DNA from: JACVRW01 sp963812415 | Lineage (GTDB): Bacteria > Actinomycetota > Thermoleophilia > Solirubrobacterales > Thermoleophilaceae | Length of the DNA stretch: 64,000 nucleotides | Reading direction: 5' to 3' | Assembly: GCA_963812415.1 (NCBI GenBank) | Contig: CAWEVH010000031.1 | Coordinates: 3,467-67,466, forward strand | Part shown: positions 1 through 10,333 of the stretch, piece after piece | Position numbering within the stretch: the stretch's first letter is position 1 | Layout: each line of letters opens with the position of its first letter | Notes under the pieces: generated by a model | Seen by the model: the letters and a program-made list of their open reading frames with translations, nothing else | Told to the model about the DNA's origin: nothing | Database searches by the model: none | Program-made: the position numbers and the translations under genes

Positions 1-964
1 GCACGGTCCGATATACCCGGTGTAACCTGCGCTCGGGTACTGAACTCCGCTCCACGAGCCCCGTTAGCCCGTGTAGAGCAGTCAGCTGCACCCGCCCCCC
101 GAGTGCGAACTTCACGGCCTTCTTCGCCGCCACCAAGGTCGGATCGCTTCGTGAGATGGGCCCGTTCTCTGCGAACAGGGGACGGTTGCCTTGTTCAGGA
201 AAGCGGCTTACGAGCACCACGAATGTCTGGGCGCTTCGCTCCTCCCTGGTACAGAACTGTCTGAACGTGAGGTTCTGGTCGTTGTGCTCAACCCGCATCC
301 GGTGGTTCCGAATAAGGGAGAAGCCGGCACGGCGGGCATGAAGCGAAAGTGCCTGGTCCTCGGCGCCCGCGAAGGGAAATGCTTCGTCAAAGCCACCGAG
401 TTCCCAAAAAGCTTCACGTTCTACTCCGAGATTGCAGGCCGACAAGAATGGTGCGGTGAAGCACTCTCCGTCCACCCGTTCCAGGTCGGCATCCCCCTGA
501 AAGACACGGTCGAGCTCGAGCCGGTACCGACCGAACGGAGATGCTGCAAGAGCAGCGCTCGCATTTCGCGAGAACTCGATGGGTCCGTTCACGAGGGCCA
601 TTGGATGCGCGCTTCGCGTCGCGAGCAGCAGATTCAGATGCTCCGGTTGAAGAATGATGTCGTCGTCGCAAAAAAGCAGGATCTGCCCTTCGGCCGCCCG
701 CGCTCCGCGGTTGCGGGCGGCCGCGGCGCCACTGTTCTGCTGGGGGATGTATTGGACGTAGGCGTTCGCTGCTCCATGAGCGGCCACGACGCGTCCGGTC
801 GCCTGCTCCGCCCCGTCGTCAACTACGACGATCTGCAGCCGGGAAGTCGGGTAAGCCAGTTCGCCGATGGCCTCGAGCGTCCTCCGAAGCGCGTCTGGAC
901 GGCGATAGGTCGGAACGACGATGCTGATCGAGGGCAGCGAGCCTTTAGGGTCCTCTTGCGGCAT
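1..964 (-). CDS. GT2 family glycosyltransferase (3' end outside window)
   Basis: The minus-strand frame stays open from the ATG at 964 to the window edge, giving at least 321 residues. It has a clear GT-A fold N-terminus: IVVPTYR at residues 15-21, VVVDDG at 46-51, AARNRG near 82-87 and the FCDDD metal/nucleotide motif at 98-102. The second half has the acceptor-side motif GGFDE followed by a GAEDQA stretch, the ED pair being typical of inverting GT2 enzymes. It should transfer a sugar from a nucleotide-sugar donor in the cytoplasm during polysaccharide assembly. The frame is unbroken, unlike many neighbours. Donor and linkage cannot be told from sequence. The C-terminus lies beyond the window. 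Confidence 0.9.
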   Translation of the reverse strand, partial: MPQEDPKGSLPSISIVVPTYRRPDALRRTLEAIGELAYPTSRLQIVVVDDGAEQATGRVVAAHGAANAYVQYIPQQNSGAAAARNRGARAAEGQILLFCDDDIILQPEHLNLLLATRSAHPMALVNGPIEFSRNASAALAASPFGRYRLELDRVFQGDADLERVDGECFTAPFLSACNLGVEREAFWELGGFDEAFPFAGAEDQALSLHARRAGFSLIRNHRMRVEHNDQNLTFRQFCTREERSAQTFVVLVSRFPEQGNRPLFAENGPISRSDPTLVAAKKAVKFALGGRVQLTALHGLTGLVERSSVPERRLHRVYRTV

Positions 965-1255
965 TAAACGATCGGTTGCTCCCGAGGCGGAACGCGACGG
1001 TGCACAGCTGGGGCGTCCGGGCAGCACCTGGATGATAGGTCGGGTCGAGCCTCGGCGCCACGTGTCCTCCATCCACGCTCTGGAGGTAGGCGATCGCCTC
1101 CGTCGCGTCGCCGGGGCAATCCAGACGGGCCGGCCCGCGCCTGCCCGACGCCCTCCGTTGGGCCTGCGAGTCCGAGGCCTGACGATCGAGGTCCCCGGCC
1201 TCCTGTCTGGCAGCGAATACCTATTGTCACGGCGACTTGGGCTCGAAGTGGGGGG

Positions 1256-1924
1256 TCACGGTTTCCTGATGACCGCGAGGCGCGGGTAGGCGTGAACTTG
1301 CGCTACCCGACCGTTCACGTTGAGGTCATCAAGTAACGACTTGACGAGCACCACCGAGGTTCCGTCCGTTCCGGGGGGTCCCCCCTCGAACTCGGGCAAG
1401 TAGGCGGTGTGCATGTCCTCGATCACATACAGCCCACCCGGGCTCAGGAGCGGGTAGAGCGTCTCGAACGTGGTGACGATGTGGGAGGCGATATGGGAGC
1501 CGTCGTCCACGATCAGGTCGAACGGCGGGCAGTCCTTGATTGCCTCCAGCAGTGAGTCAGGGTCGGACTGGTCCCCCTGTAGCACCACGACCCTCGGTGC
1601 GTCAATGCGTTTCTCGTGGATGTCGAGGCCGTAGATGGTCGCGTTCGGGAAGTAGGACCGCCACATCAGTAGCGAGTGCCCGCCTTCCGCTAGGTCATAG
1701 CCGCCGATCCCGATCTCAAGCACACACCGGACCTTCCTCCTGCGTCCCCGGAGGTGCCGCGCGTAATGCGGCGTGTATGCGTGGTGGCCCTTGGCCTTGT
1801 CGGTCCCCCAGAGGATGCCGAGGAGGTTGAGGTTCCACGCGACCGGAAGGCTCGCATAGCGCTTGGCGCGGTTCACCGCTGGGCGCGGCAGTTGCTCGGC
1901 GAGCTGTTTGAAGGGCCTAGCCAT
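1256..1924 (-). CDS. Macrocin/mycinamicin-type SAM-dependent O-methyltransferase
   Basis: This intact 222-residue protein resembles the TylE/MycE-like sugar O-methyltransferase family. Near residue 40 it has GTDK followed by a HxYTxxYxxHL stretch. The SAM-binding motif is VLEIGIGG at about 68-75, then a GG-SLLMW segment, GLDIHEK, QGDQSD and the IVDDGSH motif near 138-144. A YVIEDM motif sits near 166. Enzymes of this family methylate sugar hydroxyls on macrolides and cell-surface glycans. Surrounded by glycosyltransferases, it probably methylates a polysaccharide sugar. The 291 bases between it and the preceding GT2 start hold no gene I can support. Confidence 0.87.
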   Translation of the reverse strand: MARPFKQLAEQLPRPAVNRAKRYASLPVAWNLNLLGILWGTDKAKGHHAYTPHYARHLRGRRRKVRCVLEIGIGGYDLAEGGHSLLMWRSYFPNATIYGLDIHEKRIDAPRVVVLQGDQSDPDSLLEAIKDCPPFDLIVDDGSHIASHIVTTFETLYPLLSPGGLYVIEDMHTAYLPEFEGGPPGTDGTSVVLVKSLLDDLNVNGRVAQVHAYPRLAVIRKP

Positions 1925-1972
1925 TCACACCGAGAGACCAAAAAATTGATCTACGCACTCAGTGTTTCCAAT

Positions 1973-2340
1973 CTAGCTTCGCTGGGCGCCTGGGTCTATT
2001 TCGTCCGCCACCAAGCGCCAGTGGAGCGCCTCGGTCTCGTGGTCATCGAGGTCGTGCTCGGGGATCCACACCTCGCCCTGCGCGTCGCTGACAGTCGCCT
2101 CCGTTCAGGTAGTCGGTCATCACCGCCCAGCCTTCCGAAGAACAGCGACGCACCGTCCGGGATGTCGACCGTGACCCAGCCATCCTCGTCGCGGTATTCG
2201 TGCGGCCTCGGGGGTGGTCGGTTGTAGTCGCCTCGTACTCCGCCGTCGAAGTTGACCGGACCGCCGCTCGCCGGCGGCAGGGGCTCGATGGTGGTGAACG
2301 GAACGCCGCCGATGAACTCGGTGCGCCTCTGCCAGTTCAT
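1973..2340 (-). CDS. Hypothetical protein, probably frameshifted
   Basis: I do not recognise this protein. The N-terminal 75 residues (from ATG 2340) read as a soluble Pro/Gly-containing protein with a GWVTVDIPDGAS segment. The unshifted frame then becomes Arg-rich nonsense. Two single-base frame changes near 2105 and 2080 restore a sensible acidic C-terminus containing EVWIPEHDLDDHE and HWRLVADE, ending at a TAG at 1973-1975. The unshifted ORF ends at 1996. Its ATG overlaps the stop of the next gene upstream (ATGA at 2337-2340), so the two are probably co-transcribed. Confidence 0.5.
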
Positions 2341-2657
2341 GCCGCGTCCTCCGGTCGTGGCTGGTGCAGCCGCATCAGCCAGTCGTGCTCGCGCTGGTGC
2401 TGCTCTGGGTTGCCAAACAGCACGGCGAGCTCGGCGGCGTTCGCGGGGTTGTCTTCTTGTAGGCGCCGTAGTTCGCGCTGGTAGTTGTTCAGCGGATCTG
2501 GCTCGGGCTGCGCATCCAGAGGAAGGCCTTCCTCGGCCATGCGCGGGTGAGGGGGCATCGCCCGCATTGTCCCGCGCCGTGGCGACGTTGCCGGCCGCAA
2601 GGGCTGCGAACTCTGTGCGAACACCAGGTTCGCCCCGGGGCGTCTACCGGCCGTCAC
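2337..2657 (-). CDS. Small hypothetical protein, upstream partner of the 1973-2340 gene
   Basis: This short reading frame has no family I recognise. The credible part is the C-terminal 65 residues, which are Gln/Glu/Leu-rich and predicted helical (NNYQRELRRLQEDNPANAAE, then a QREHDW segment). The start is uncertain: Met codons at 2657, 2567 and 2540 are all in frame, and the stretch before 2540 is Arg/Pro-rich and may not be coding. The stop overlaps the ATG of the following hypothetical gene by four bases, which supports translational coupling and argues that both small genes are real. Confidence 0.45.
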   Translation of the reverse strand: MTAGRRPGANLVFAQSSQPLRPATSPRRGTMRAMPPHPRMAEEGLPLDAQPEPDPLNNYQRELRRLQEDNPANAAELAVLFGNPEQHQREHDWLMRLHQPRPEDAA

Positions 2658-2722
2658 GTGCCGGGCGAAGCTTCAATTGCCGCCTCGATTTCAGCGCAAG
2701 CTGGCCACTGTGACGCAAATAC

Positions 2723-2728
2723 TATGCT
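2723..2728 (+). promoter_or_regulatory. Candidate -10 element (TATGCT)
   Basis: TATGCT fits the actinobacterial -10 pattern TAnnnT and lies 10 bases before the GTG start at 2738, so the transcript could be leaderless or nearly so. The same hexamer precedes the two PqqD starts at 16868 and 17428. I see no convincing -35 box. Confidence 0.3.
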
Positions 2729-2737
2729 CGGCCCAGC

Positions 2738-3712
2738 GTGCCTGCCGTCTCGATCACGGTCGTTGCGTACAACTCCGCTTCTTGTATCGGACAGGCACTC
2801 CGGTCCATCCGTGACGAAGTGCGTGCCGGGTACGCCGAGGCGATCCTCGTCGATAACGCGTCTCCCGACAACAGCGTCGAGGTCGCTCGCGCCGCCTGTC
2901 CGGAAGCGGTCATCGTCCGAGCAGACGAGAACCGCTACTTCGCGGCAGGATGCAACCTGTCGTGGCCGCGCGTTCGTGGTCGCTATTGGCTGCTCCTCAA
3001 TCCCGACGTCACGGTGCCTGCGGGCGGGCTGCGCGAGCTCGTCGACTGGATGGACATACACCCGGCCGTCGGAGCCGCAAGCCCGAACCTCTCGGACCCG
3101 CACGGCTTTCCGCAAGCGCCTGCACGCCGGTTCCCGTCGATCCGGTTGGCGCTCCTTGAGCTGTCACGAGTGCACCGACTGGTAAGCCGTGAACGTCGAG
3201 CGGACCTGTTTCTCGGCTCCTACTATCCGCGCGGTGAGCATCTCGATGTCGACTACGTCGTCGGAGCCGCGATGATCATCCGGCGTGAAGCGGTCATCGA
3301 CGCGGGGCTCCTGTCCGAGCACGTGCCCATGTACGGCGAGGACAGCGAGTGGAGCGGACGAATCCGCTCAGCGGGATGGCACGTCGCCCTGGCCGGCACT
3401 CGTCCGTGGACGCACATCTTTGAGGCGAGCACCAGCCGCACGTGGGATCAGCGCGAGCGGGCGATCCGTACTTGGACGGGGATCTACGCCAGCCGGCGGC
3501 TTCAGACCAGTCGCTCCTACGTCATCGTCCTTTGGCTGATCAATCTGTTGGCATTCGGCGGCGAAGCGATCCATCCCGGCCGGCCGAGTGCGAGCAAGCA
3601 CGCATCAAGGCTCTTGTTAAGAGCGCACCTGTCGCTTGCCCGGAGCACAGTCCAGCGCATGCTCGACCACTGGCCGAGCGCTCTTGGTCTGCGGGGTGGT
3701 GGGCTTCACTAG
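2738..3712 (+). CDS. GT2 glycosyltransferase, rhamnosyltransferase-like (WbbL type)
   Basis: This intact 324-residue GT2 enzyme has VVAYNS at about 8-13, LVDNASPDNS at about 37-46, the LLNPDV donor-site motif near 86-91 (NPD instead of DXD, characteristic of WbbL-like rhamnosyltransferases) and YGEDSEW near 199-205, where ED contributes the catalytic base. The likely reaction is transfer of a deoxysugar such as rhamnose from a dTDP donor to a lipid-linked acceptor in the cytoplasm. GTG at 2738 is the start because the only nearby upstream ATG (2724) is out of frame. About 190 bases downstream (3713-3903) contain nothing I can identify. Confidence 0.9.
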   Translation: MPAVSITVVAYNSASCIGQALRSIRDEVRAGYAEAILVDNASPDNSVEVARAACPEAVIVRADENRYFAAGCNLSWPRVRGRYWLLLNPDVTVPAGGLRELVDWMDIHPAVGAASPNLSDPHGFPQAPARRFPSIRLALLELSRVHRLVSRERRADLFLGSYYPRGEHLDVDYVVGAAMIIRREAVIDAGLLSEHVPMYGEDSEWSGRIRSAGWHVALAGTRPWTHIFEASTSRTWDQRERAIRTWTGIYASRRLQTSRSYVIVLWLINLLAFGGEAIHPGRPSASKHASRLLLRAHLSLARSTVQRMLDHWPSALGLRGGGLH

Positions 3713-3903
3713 GTTCGCCCGGAGCGTCTCGGCGAGGGGGCTGTCTAGACGTTACGAGCCCAAGCGGAGGGTGCGGCAGCTTCCCAGAGGCTGGTTCGCG
3801 CGGGGTTCCTTGGTCTATCGATTCATCCGTAGGAGATTGGCCCGCCGTGTAACGGTCGAGCAGAGCTGACAGCCCTGAGTCGAAGCCAGGAAGCGCTCCT
3901 GGG

Positions 3904-5005
3904 TCATGCGCTGAGGCAGCGCTCATACAGCTCCTCGTGTGCTCGGATCATTGCGTCGGCCGGAAAGGCGGTCGCGCGCCGGCGCGCAGCGGCTCCCATC
4001 GCGGGCCAATCCTCCCGCATCGCGAGCGCCTGGCGGAGCGCTCGCGAGAGTCGCCCCGCGCTGGGCCTGTCTGCCAGGACGCCGGTCTTCCCGTCGCGTA
4101 TGACGTCAGGCGCGATGCCGACGGGCGCGCTCACCACGGGCAGGCCCATCGACATCGCCTCGAGCAACACCATCCCGAACGATTCGGCGATCGCCGGGTG
4201 CACGTACAGGTCGCTCGCGGCCAGGATCTCCGGCACGTCGCCGCGGTTGCCCAGCACGTGCACTCGCCCCTCCTGACCGAGCTCGGCAACGAGCCACCGC
4301 AGAACGGCGGCCTCGTCGCCCCCGCCAGCGAGCAGCAGAACCGCGTCCGCCGGGGCGCCCGCGGCGAACGCGCGGACGAGCGCCTGCTGGTTCTTGATCC
4401 AGAACAGCCGACCCACCGAGCTGAGCACGAGCTTGCCGTCGAGTCCAGCTCTCTGCGCACGGCGAGCCGTCGACCCGGTCCGGATCGAGCCGGTCGAGCT
4501 CGAAGCCATGTGCGGATCACCGCAACGCGATCGGGCTCCAGGCCGTGAACTCGAGGAGCGTCTGCCTCATCTGCTCCGACGGCGAAACCACGATGTTCGC
4601 GAGCCGGCCGCGCGGCAAGGCGATCGACCGCCGTCAGCGCTCGCCGGCCGTGGAGAGGAATCTCGTGCGAGTGATGCGCCGTGAAGATCCGCAGCGGGGT
4701 CGCCGCGAGCCTGCGCCGCGGCAAGACCCACCACGCAGGCGTCCAGCAGGTGGGTCTGGATCACGTCGATCCGCTGACGCGCAGGTACCTCGCGATCGCC
4801 CCGATCGCCCGCGGATATGCCGATCGACTGCGCCGCGTTGAAGGCAAGGGACGGAAACCCCATCCGCCTGGCGTCCTCCTGGAGGGCGCCTGCGAGGGCC
4901 CAGGCTTGCGAGGCGAAGGTCGAAGCGCCGGCGGTTCGCATGCGCTCCGAAGAGCTCGAAGTACGGGTGCGGACCTGCTGTGCTGATGAGGTGCAGCACG
5001 CGCAT
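3904..5005 (-). CDS. GT4 family glycosyltransferase, several frame breaks
   Basis: The pieces of one GT-B enzyme lie in order on the minus strand in different frames. The N-terminus MRVLHLIST starts at ATG 5005. An IDVIQTHLLDA stretch follows near 4760, then IFTAHHSHEIPLHGRRAL near 4680, then a long C-terminal domain from 4509 with LVLSSVGRL, the VLGNRGDVPEIL segment and the nucleotide-sugar E-x7-E motif in ESFGMVLLEAM, followed by GLPVVS. It should be a retaining glycosyltransferase using an NDP-sugar. At least three frame breaks (about 4900, 4650 and 4510) separate these parts, so it is either inactive or affected by sequence errors. Length without breaks would be normal for the family (about 365 residues). 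Confidence 0.75.
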
Positions 5006-5100
5006 GCGTCCGCTCGTCCAATCCGGGTGCGCGCGATGATCCAAGGCTAGACTGGCCGCAGGCCATGAGCGCGCATTCGCCGACGTCCATACGCCGACTG

Positions 5101-6983
5101 ATGTGCGGCATCTGCGGGCTCGTGTCGCGCGAGCCAGGCGACCTGCGCACGACGGTCGAAGCGCAGCTCGACGGCGCTCGACCACCGCGGCCCGATGCGC
5201 GCGGCAGCTTCACCGCGGACTAGCGCCGTAATCAGCCAGAACCGCCTGGCGATCATCGACCTCGAGACCGGCGACCCGCCGATCACGAACGAGGACGGCA
5301 GCGTTGCCGTCGTGCTCAACGGGGAGATCTACAACTTCCGCGAGCTTCGGCGAGCGCTCGAACGGGACGGACACGTCATGCGGTCGCGTGGCGACACCGA
5401 GGTGATAGCCCACCTCGCCGAGACGCTCTCGCCGGTCGAGCTCGCGCGCGAACTCGACGGCATGTTCACCATCGCGGTCTGGGACGAACGCCGGGGCCGG
5501 CTGATCCTCGGGCGCGACCGGGTCGGGAAGAAGCCTCTGTACTACTGGGCCGGCGGCGGTGGCCTGGTCTTCGCCAGCGAGCTCAAGGCCGTTCTCGCGG
5601 ACCCGCAGGTCCCGCGGGAGCTCGACCCGGGAGCTATCCCCGCCTATCTCACCTTCGGGTACGTTCCGACTCCGCGGACGTTCTTCAAGGGCGTGTCGAG
5701 TCTGCCCCCGGGCCACGTGATGACCTTCGAGCCGGGGGGCGAGCCGCGCATCGAGCGCTACTGGGACCCCCCTCTCGTCCTCAAGGGATCGTCAGAACGT
5801 CTGGACATCGGCCTGGACGAGGCGGCGGCCGAGGTGCGGCGACTCCTCGAGGAGGCGGTGGATCGCCGGCTCGTCGTCCGACGTGCCGCTCGGCGCATTC
5901 CTCAGCGGAGGCATCGACTCGAGTGCGATCGTCGGCCTGATGGCCGGATTGATCGACCGGCCGGTGCAGACCTTCACGATCGGCTTCGACGACAGGGACG
6001 GCTACGACGAGCGTCCGTACGCACGCCTCGTGGCGCAGCGTCACCGGACAGATCACCACGAGGAGGTCGTGCATCCCAACGCCGTGGATCTGGTCGAGGG
6101 CCTCGTGTGGCATCACGACCAGCCGTTCGGCGACTCGAGCGCGATCCCGACCTACCTCCTCAGCGAGGTCACCCGGAAAAACGTGACCGTGGCGCTCTCC
6201 GGAGACGGCGGCGACGAGCTCTTCGCCGGCTACGAGCGCTTCGCTGCCGGGCTGGCCGCGCGGGGCTACTCCTCCCTCCCGCGACCACTCCAGCGTGTGA
6301 CCGCCGGCGTCGTCGGAATAGTCCCCGCAGGTGCCCTGGGTGGCCGGGCGGCGAGCCTGCAGCGCTTCGCCCGCGTCGCCGAGCTGGGATTGCCCGACGC
6401 CTACCGCCAGTGGATCAGCTTCATCCAGCAGGAGGACCGGGACTCGCTCCTCAACGGTAGGCGTGATGACTGGGCACTCGAGGACTACCGCGCGATCTGG
6501 ACGAACTCGGCCGGCGCACCCGCACTTGATCGCCTCCTCGACCTCAACCTGCGGACCTACCTTCTCGACGACCTCCTCGTGAAGGCCGACCGGATGAGCA
6601 TGGCCCACGGCCTCGAGGTGCGCTCGCCCTTCCTCGACACGAAGCTGCTGGAGTACACCGTGCGACTGCCGCCGTCGCTGAAGGCCCGCGGGCTATCGCT
6701 GAAGCGAGTGCTGAAGGCGGCCGTCCGTGACCTTGTGCCGGCCGAGATCCTCGACCGGCCGAAGAAGGGCTTCGGCGTGCCGCTCGACCGCTGGTTCCGC
6801 GAGGACCTCGCGAGCTTTGTGGACGGGACGCTCGGTGCCAGCGACGCACGCGTGAAGCGGCATCTTGAAGCCGAGAGCGTCGATCGGCTGCTGTCGGAGC
6901 ATCGGCAACGCGATCGAAACCACGGCCACGCGCTTTGGACGCTGCTGACGCTCGAGGTGTTCCTACGGCGGCAGGACTGGTGA
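5101..6983 (+). CDS. asnB: Asparagine synthase (glutamine-hydrolysing), frameshifted
   Basis: The start is ATG 5101 because it gives MCGICG, placing the catalytic Cys at position 2 for glutaminase activity after Met removal. An in-frame ATG at 5065 would bury that Cys. The glutaminase domain continues with NRLAIIDLETG, LNGEIYNF and SRGDTEV. The synthetase domain has the pyrophosphate loop LSGGIDSSAI near 5908, then ALSGDGGDELFAGY and KKGFGVPLDRW. Frame breaks lie at about 5165-5215 and near 5875 (one extra base restores RLVSDVPLGAF). AsnB homologues in glycan loci either make asparagine or amidate uronic-acid or peptide carboxylates. Its position among glycosyltransferases makes a sugar-amidating role plausible but unproven. 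Confidence 0.85.
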
Positions 6984-6989
6984 ACGAGC

Positions 6990-7917
6990 TCAGCCGCGCC
7001 GCACACTCGGTGGAGCGGGGCTCCCTCCCAATCGTCGGCGCAACCGCCGGAGGGGCATGGCCAGGAAGTAGGGCAGCGTCGACGGGTGCGTGAGCACGCT
7101 CGACGCTGCGTGCCGCGCGAACCGGCCATGCCTGTGCTCGACGAAGTACGAGCCGGCGATCATGCGATGGAGGTTTGCGTAGGCCCTTCGACGGAGCCGT
7201 TGCGTTGATTCGGGGCCGGTCTCGAACACCGCCCCGTATGCGCTCAGCATGTCCCGTTGAAATCGCTCAACATCCGCGCTCATGTTGTGCCCGTGAAGCC
7301 TGTAGGACACGAGCGGCTCGTCGAGGGTCTCAAGTGTTCCCCTGTCGACCAGGCGGTACGTGAGCGCCCAGTCGGCTGACGTCGATAGCGACTCGTCAAA
7401 CCCGCCCACGGCGTCGAAGGCCTCCCGCCGGATGAGCAAGTTCGAACTCACCGACACGACCGATGCCCTGCAGAGCAGGAGCGCCTCGGCCGTGACATCG
7501 GGGTCAGGTCGAATCTCGCCCAGTACCACGCCGCGCTCGTCCACGATTTCGGTGGCACAGACCACCGCCTCCGCGCGGGGCGAGGTCTGCAGCCGGTCGA
7601 GCTGCTGGTCGAGCCGTGTAGGGAACCATCGATCGTCGGCGTCCAGGAAGGCAAGGAGCGCTCCCCGGGACTCTCGGGCCCCCCTGTTACGCGCCGCCGA
7701 GACGCCGCGGTTCTCCTGCTGGAGCAGCCGGACCGGGGCGTCGAATGCGCGCACGATCTCGGCGGTGCCGTCGGTTGAGCCGTCGTCCACGACGATGCAC
7801 TCCGTCAACGGGCACGGTCTGGGCGAGCACGCTCTCGATGGCGTCGCCTACGAATCGCTCGGCGTTGTACGCCGGAATGACGGCGCTGACCGTCGGCCGG
7901 TCGCCGGGGCTCGTCAT
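6990..7917 (-). CDS. GT2 family glycosyltransferase, one frame break
   Basis: From ATG 7917 the protein opens with TVSAVIPAYNAERFV and ESVLAQTVP. A single-base break near 7807 is followed by ECIVVDDGSTDGT, ENRGVSAARNRG, LAFLDADDRW and GGFDESLS with a DWALTYRL segment. These are the canonical GT2 motifs in order, and the corrected length (about 308 residues) is normal. A further basic C-terminal region (RRLRRRLGG) may touch the membrane. It ends seven bases from the 3' end of the convergent asnB gene. Donor is unknown. Confidence 0.85.
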
Positions 7918-7938
7918 ACCCTCATTGTCCTCGCATGC

Positions 7939-9156
7939 ATGGACACGCCGCTCCGCTCGCTCTACATCTGCTACCTCTCGCTCGAGGATCCGCTCGTGCA
8001 CACCCAGGTGCTGGCGTACCTGTCCGGGCTCGTCGACGCCGGGCACACCGTGCACCTGCTCACCTACGACCCGCCGCTCGACGCTGCCCGCCGGCGACAG
8101 ATCGACGACTCCATGCGGGAGTCCGGCATTGGCTGGCACAGCCTCCGCTACCACAAGCGTCCGTCGCTGCCGGCCACGGTCTACGACGCGCTCGCGGGTG
8201 CCGTCGTGGCCGCAAGGATCGTCCGGCGCCACGGCCTCACTGCCCTCCACGCACGCAACCACGTGCCGCTTGCCACAGCACTGATCGCGCGGCGCCTCAC
8301 CGGCAGCCGTCTCATCTTCGACATTCGCGGGCTGATGGCCGAGGAGTACGCCGACGCCGGCAGGTGGAAGGAGGGAGGGATTCCGTACCGGCTCACCCAA
8401 GCGGATGCAGCGCGCCGGCCTTCGCCAGGCGGACGCCATCGTGACGCTCACTGAGGCCGTCCGCCCCCACCTCTTCGGCGCGGCGACCCGGCCGGGCACA
8501 CATGTCATCCCCTGCTGCGCCGATGTCGAACAGATCCAGTCACAGGCCGGCGAGCGCGACCGGGTGAGGACCGAGCTCGGGCTGGCCGAACGGCGCGTGA
8601 TGGTCTACGTCGGGAAATTCAGCGGTTGGTACATGGAGCGCGAGATGGTGGAGTTCTTCGCCGCGGCGAGGCGGACCGAGCCGCGGCTCGCGTTCCTCAT
8701 CCTCACGCAGTCGGATCGGGGGCTGATCGCGGCTGAGTTCTCACGGGCCGGGGTCGACGCAGCGGGACTACGTCATCACACAGTCGCCGCCGGAGACGCG
8801 TCGGGAGCTACCTAGCGGCCGCCGACTTCGGCATCTCCTTCATCAAGCGCTGCTTCTCGAAGATCTCGTCCTCTCCCACCAAGATCGGCGAGTACTTGGC
8901 CGCCGGGCTGCCGGTGGTGTCGAGCGCGGGCATCGGCGATGTGGATCGGCTGATCGGGGAGAACAACACCGGCGTGCTCGTCGACGACTTCGGCGCCCGC
9001 GGGTTCGAGCAGGCCGCCGCGGCTGTCCTGGCGCTGCTCGACGATCCTGGCGCACCGGAGCGCTGCCGGGACGTGGCCCGGCGCGAGCTGAGCCTGCGTG
9101 ACGTCGGGATCCCGCGCTACGACCACCTCTACCGGGAGGTGGCCGCCCTCAGCTGA
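7939..9156 (+). CDS. GT4 family glycosyltransferase, several frame breaks
   Basis: ATG 7939 begins RSLYICYLSLEDPLVHTQV, the opening of a GT-B glycosyltransferase, followed by LHARNHVPLATAL and IFDIRG. A break near 8400 leads into LRQADAIVTLTEAV, HVIPCCADVE and VMVYVGKFSGWY. Further breaks at about 8765 and 8810 lead into YLAAADFGISFIK, SSPTKIGEYLAAGLPVVS and a GVLVDDF segment near 8880-8990. All family landmarks are present in order. The stop overlaps the 3' end of the convergent GT4 gene by eight bases. It starts 21 bases from the divergent GT2 gene, so the two probably share a promoter region. Confidence 0.78.
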
Positions 9157-10221
9157 GCGCTGACCGAAACGCGGACACGATCCGGTCCGCATTGGCCTGC
9201 AGCGTGTAACGCTCGTGCGCGACCTCGGCAGACCTCGCCGCCCATCGCCGCGCGCAGGTCTGGATCACCCACGAGCCGCTCGAGCGCCTCGACCCACTCC
9301 CTCGGCGAGTCCGCGAGAAACCCGGTGCGCCCCTCCTCTACCACCTCGGGGTTCGAGCCGAGCGGCGTGCACACGGCCGGGATCCCGAGCGCCATGTACT
9401 GCACGAGCTTCATGAAGAACTTGCGCTTGTTCCACTCGTTGAGCGGCACCGGGAGGAGCCCGACATCGAGCCGGCGCAGGTCTTCGACCTCGGTCTCGGC
9501 CCGCCATGGGAGCGCGACCGCCTCGACGCCGGGGAGGGGCTGGCCCTCGACGCCCACGAGCTGAACGCGCACGTCGTCGCGGCTGGCCAATGCGCGCACC
9601 GGCTCCGCGATCACCTGGAGGTTCCCGACGGTGGTGGCGCTGCCGGACCAACCGATGCAGACCTTGCCGTTTGCGACTGTGGTGCGCAGCGGGTCGGTAC
9701 AGGTCGCCGTCGACCACACTCGGTATCTGCCAGACGTTCGAGGTGTACGGCGCGAGGTACTCGCGGTGATGGCTCGAGTTCACGATCACCACGCTGCTCA
9801 TCGCCGCGATCCGCCGCACCTTGCCGAAGAACTTGAGGTACGAGAGCCAGCCGCTCCACGGGCTGCGGTACGGCACGTAGAGTGGGTCGTCCAGCTGGTA
9901 GATGATCGGCTTCCTGCGTGCGGCGATCCGCTCGACGAGCTCGGGTCCTACGAGCGTGGCCTCGCGGTAGACGAGGACCGCGTCGTAGTCGTCGATGATC
10001 TTCAGCGAGCGCAGCCGACGCCCGTAAGCACGGCCGAGCTCGATCGCCTTTCGCCCGTAGCCGCCGGGCTCGTAGATCACCTCCCGGAGCCGGTGCGTCT
10101 CGAACGACGAGTGATCCATGTGGATGCCCGCGGGCTCGAGCACCTTGTCCCAGAGCTCGATGCTCGACCGCTGTCCTGGCGAAACCCCGTACAGGTTCGG
10201 TGTGAGAGCGAGAACGCGCAC
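9149..10221 (-). CDS. GT4 family glycosyltransferase, two frame breaks
   Basis: From ATG 10221 the N-domain reads MRVLALTPNLYGVSPGQR, YDAVLVYREATLVG, PIIYQLDDPLY and VVIVNSSHHREYL, a Rossmann-like GT-B domain. After a break near 9690 the C-domain has VCIGWSGSATT, LRRLDVGLLPVPL, KFFMKLVQYMALGIPAV (nucleotide-sugar site) and EEGRTGFLAD. A second break near 9240 restores a sensible end (RSAEVAHERYTLQANADRI) stopping at TGA 9149-9151. The unshifted frame runs on to 9129. Corrected length is about 357 residues. Confidence 0.78.
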
Positions 10222-10333
10222 TGGACCGGCACCAGGGTAGGACGGATTTCGCCCCGGGGCGGCGCAAAGGCCGGAATGGCCCTACCTTAAGGGAGACCGG
10301 TGGGGATGCCCGTGGCGCGGGCCGTATCGCAAC

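Noticed and set aside
191..967. Open plus-strand frame of 258 codons at the left end
   Set aside because: It is the antisense shadow of the minus-strand GT2 gene, whose motifs run unbroken through the same region.
10222..10333. Short inverted repeat GGTAGG/CCTACC upstream of the TTG start
   Set aside because: Only six bases pair across a long loop, which is expected by chance in this composition.
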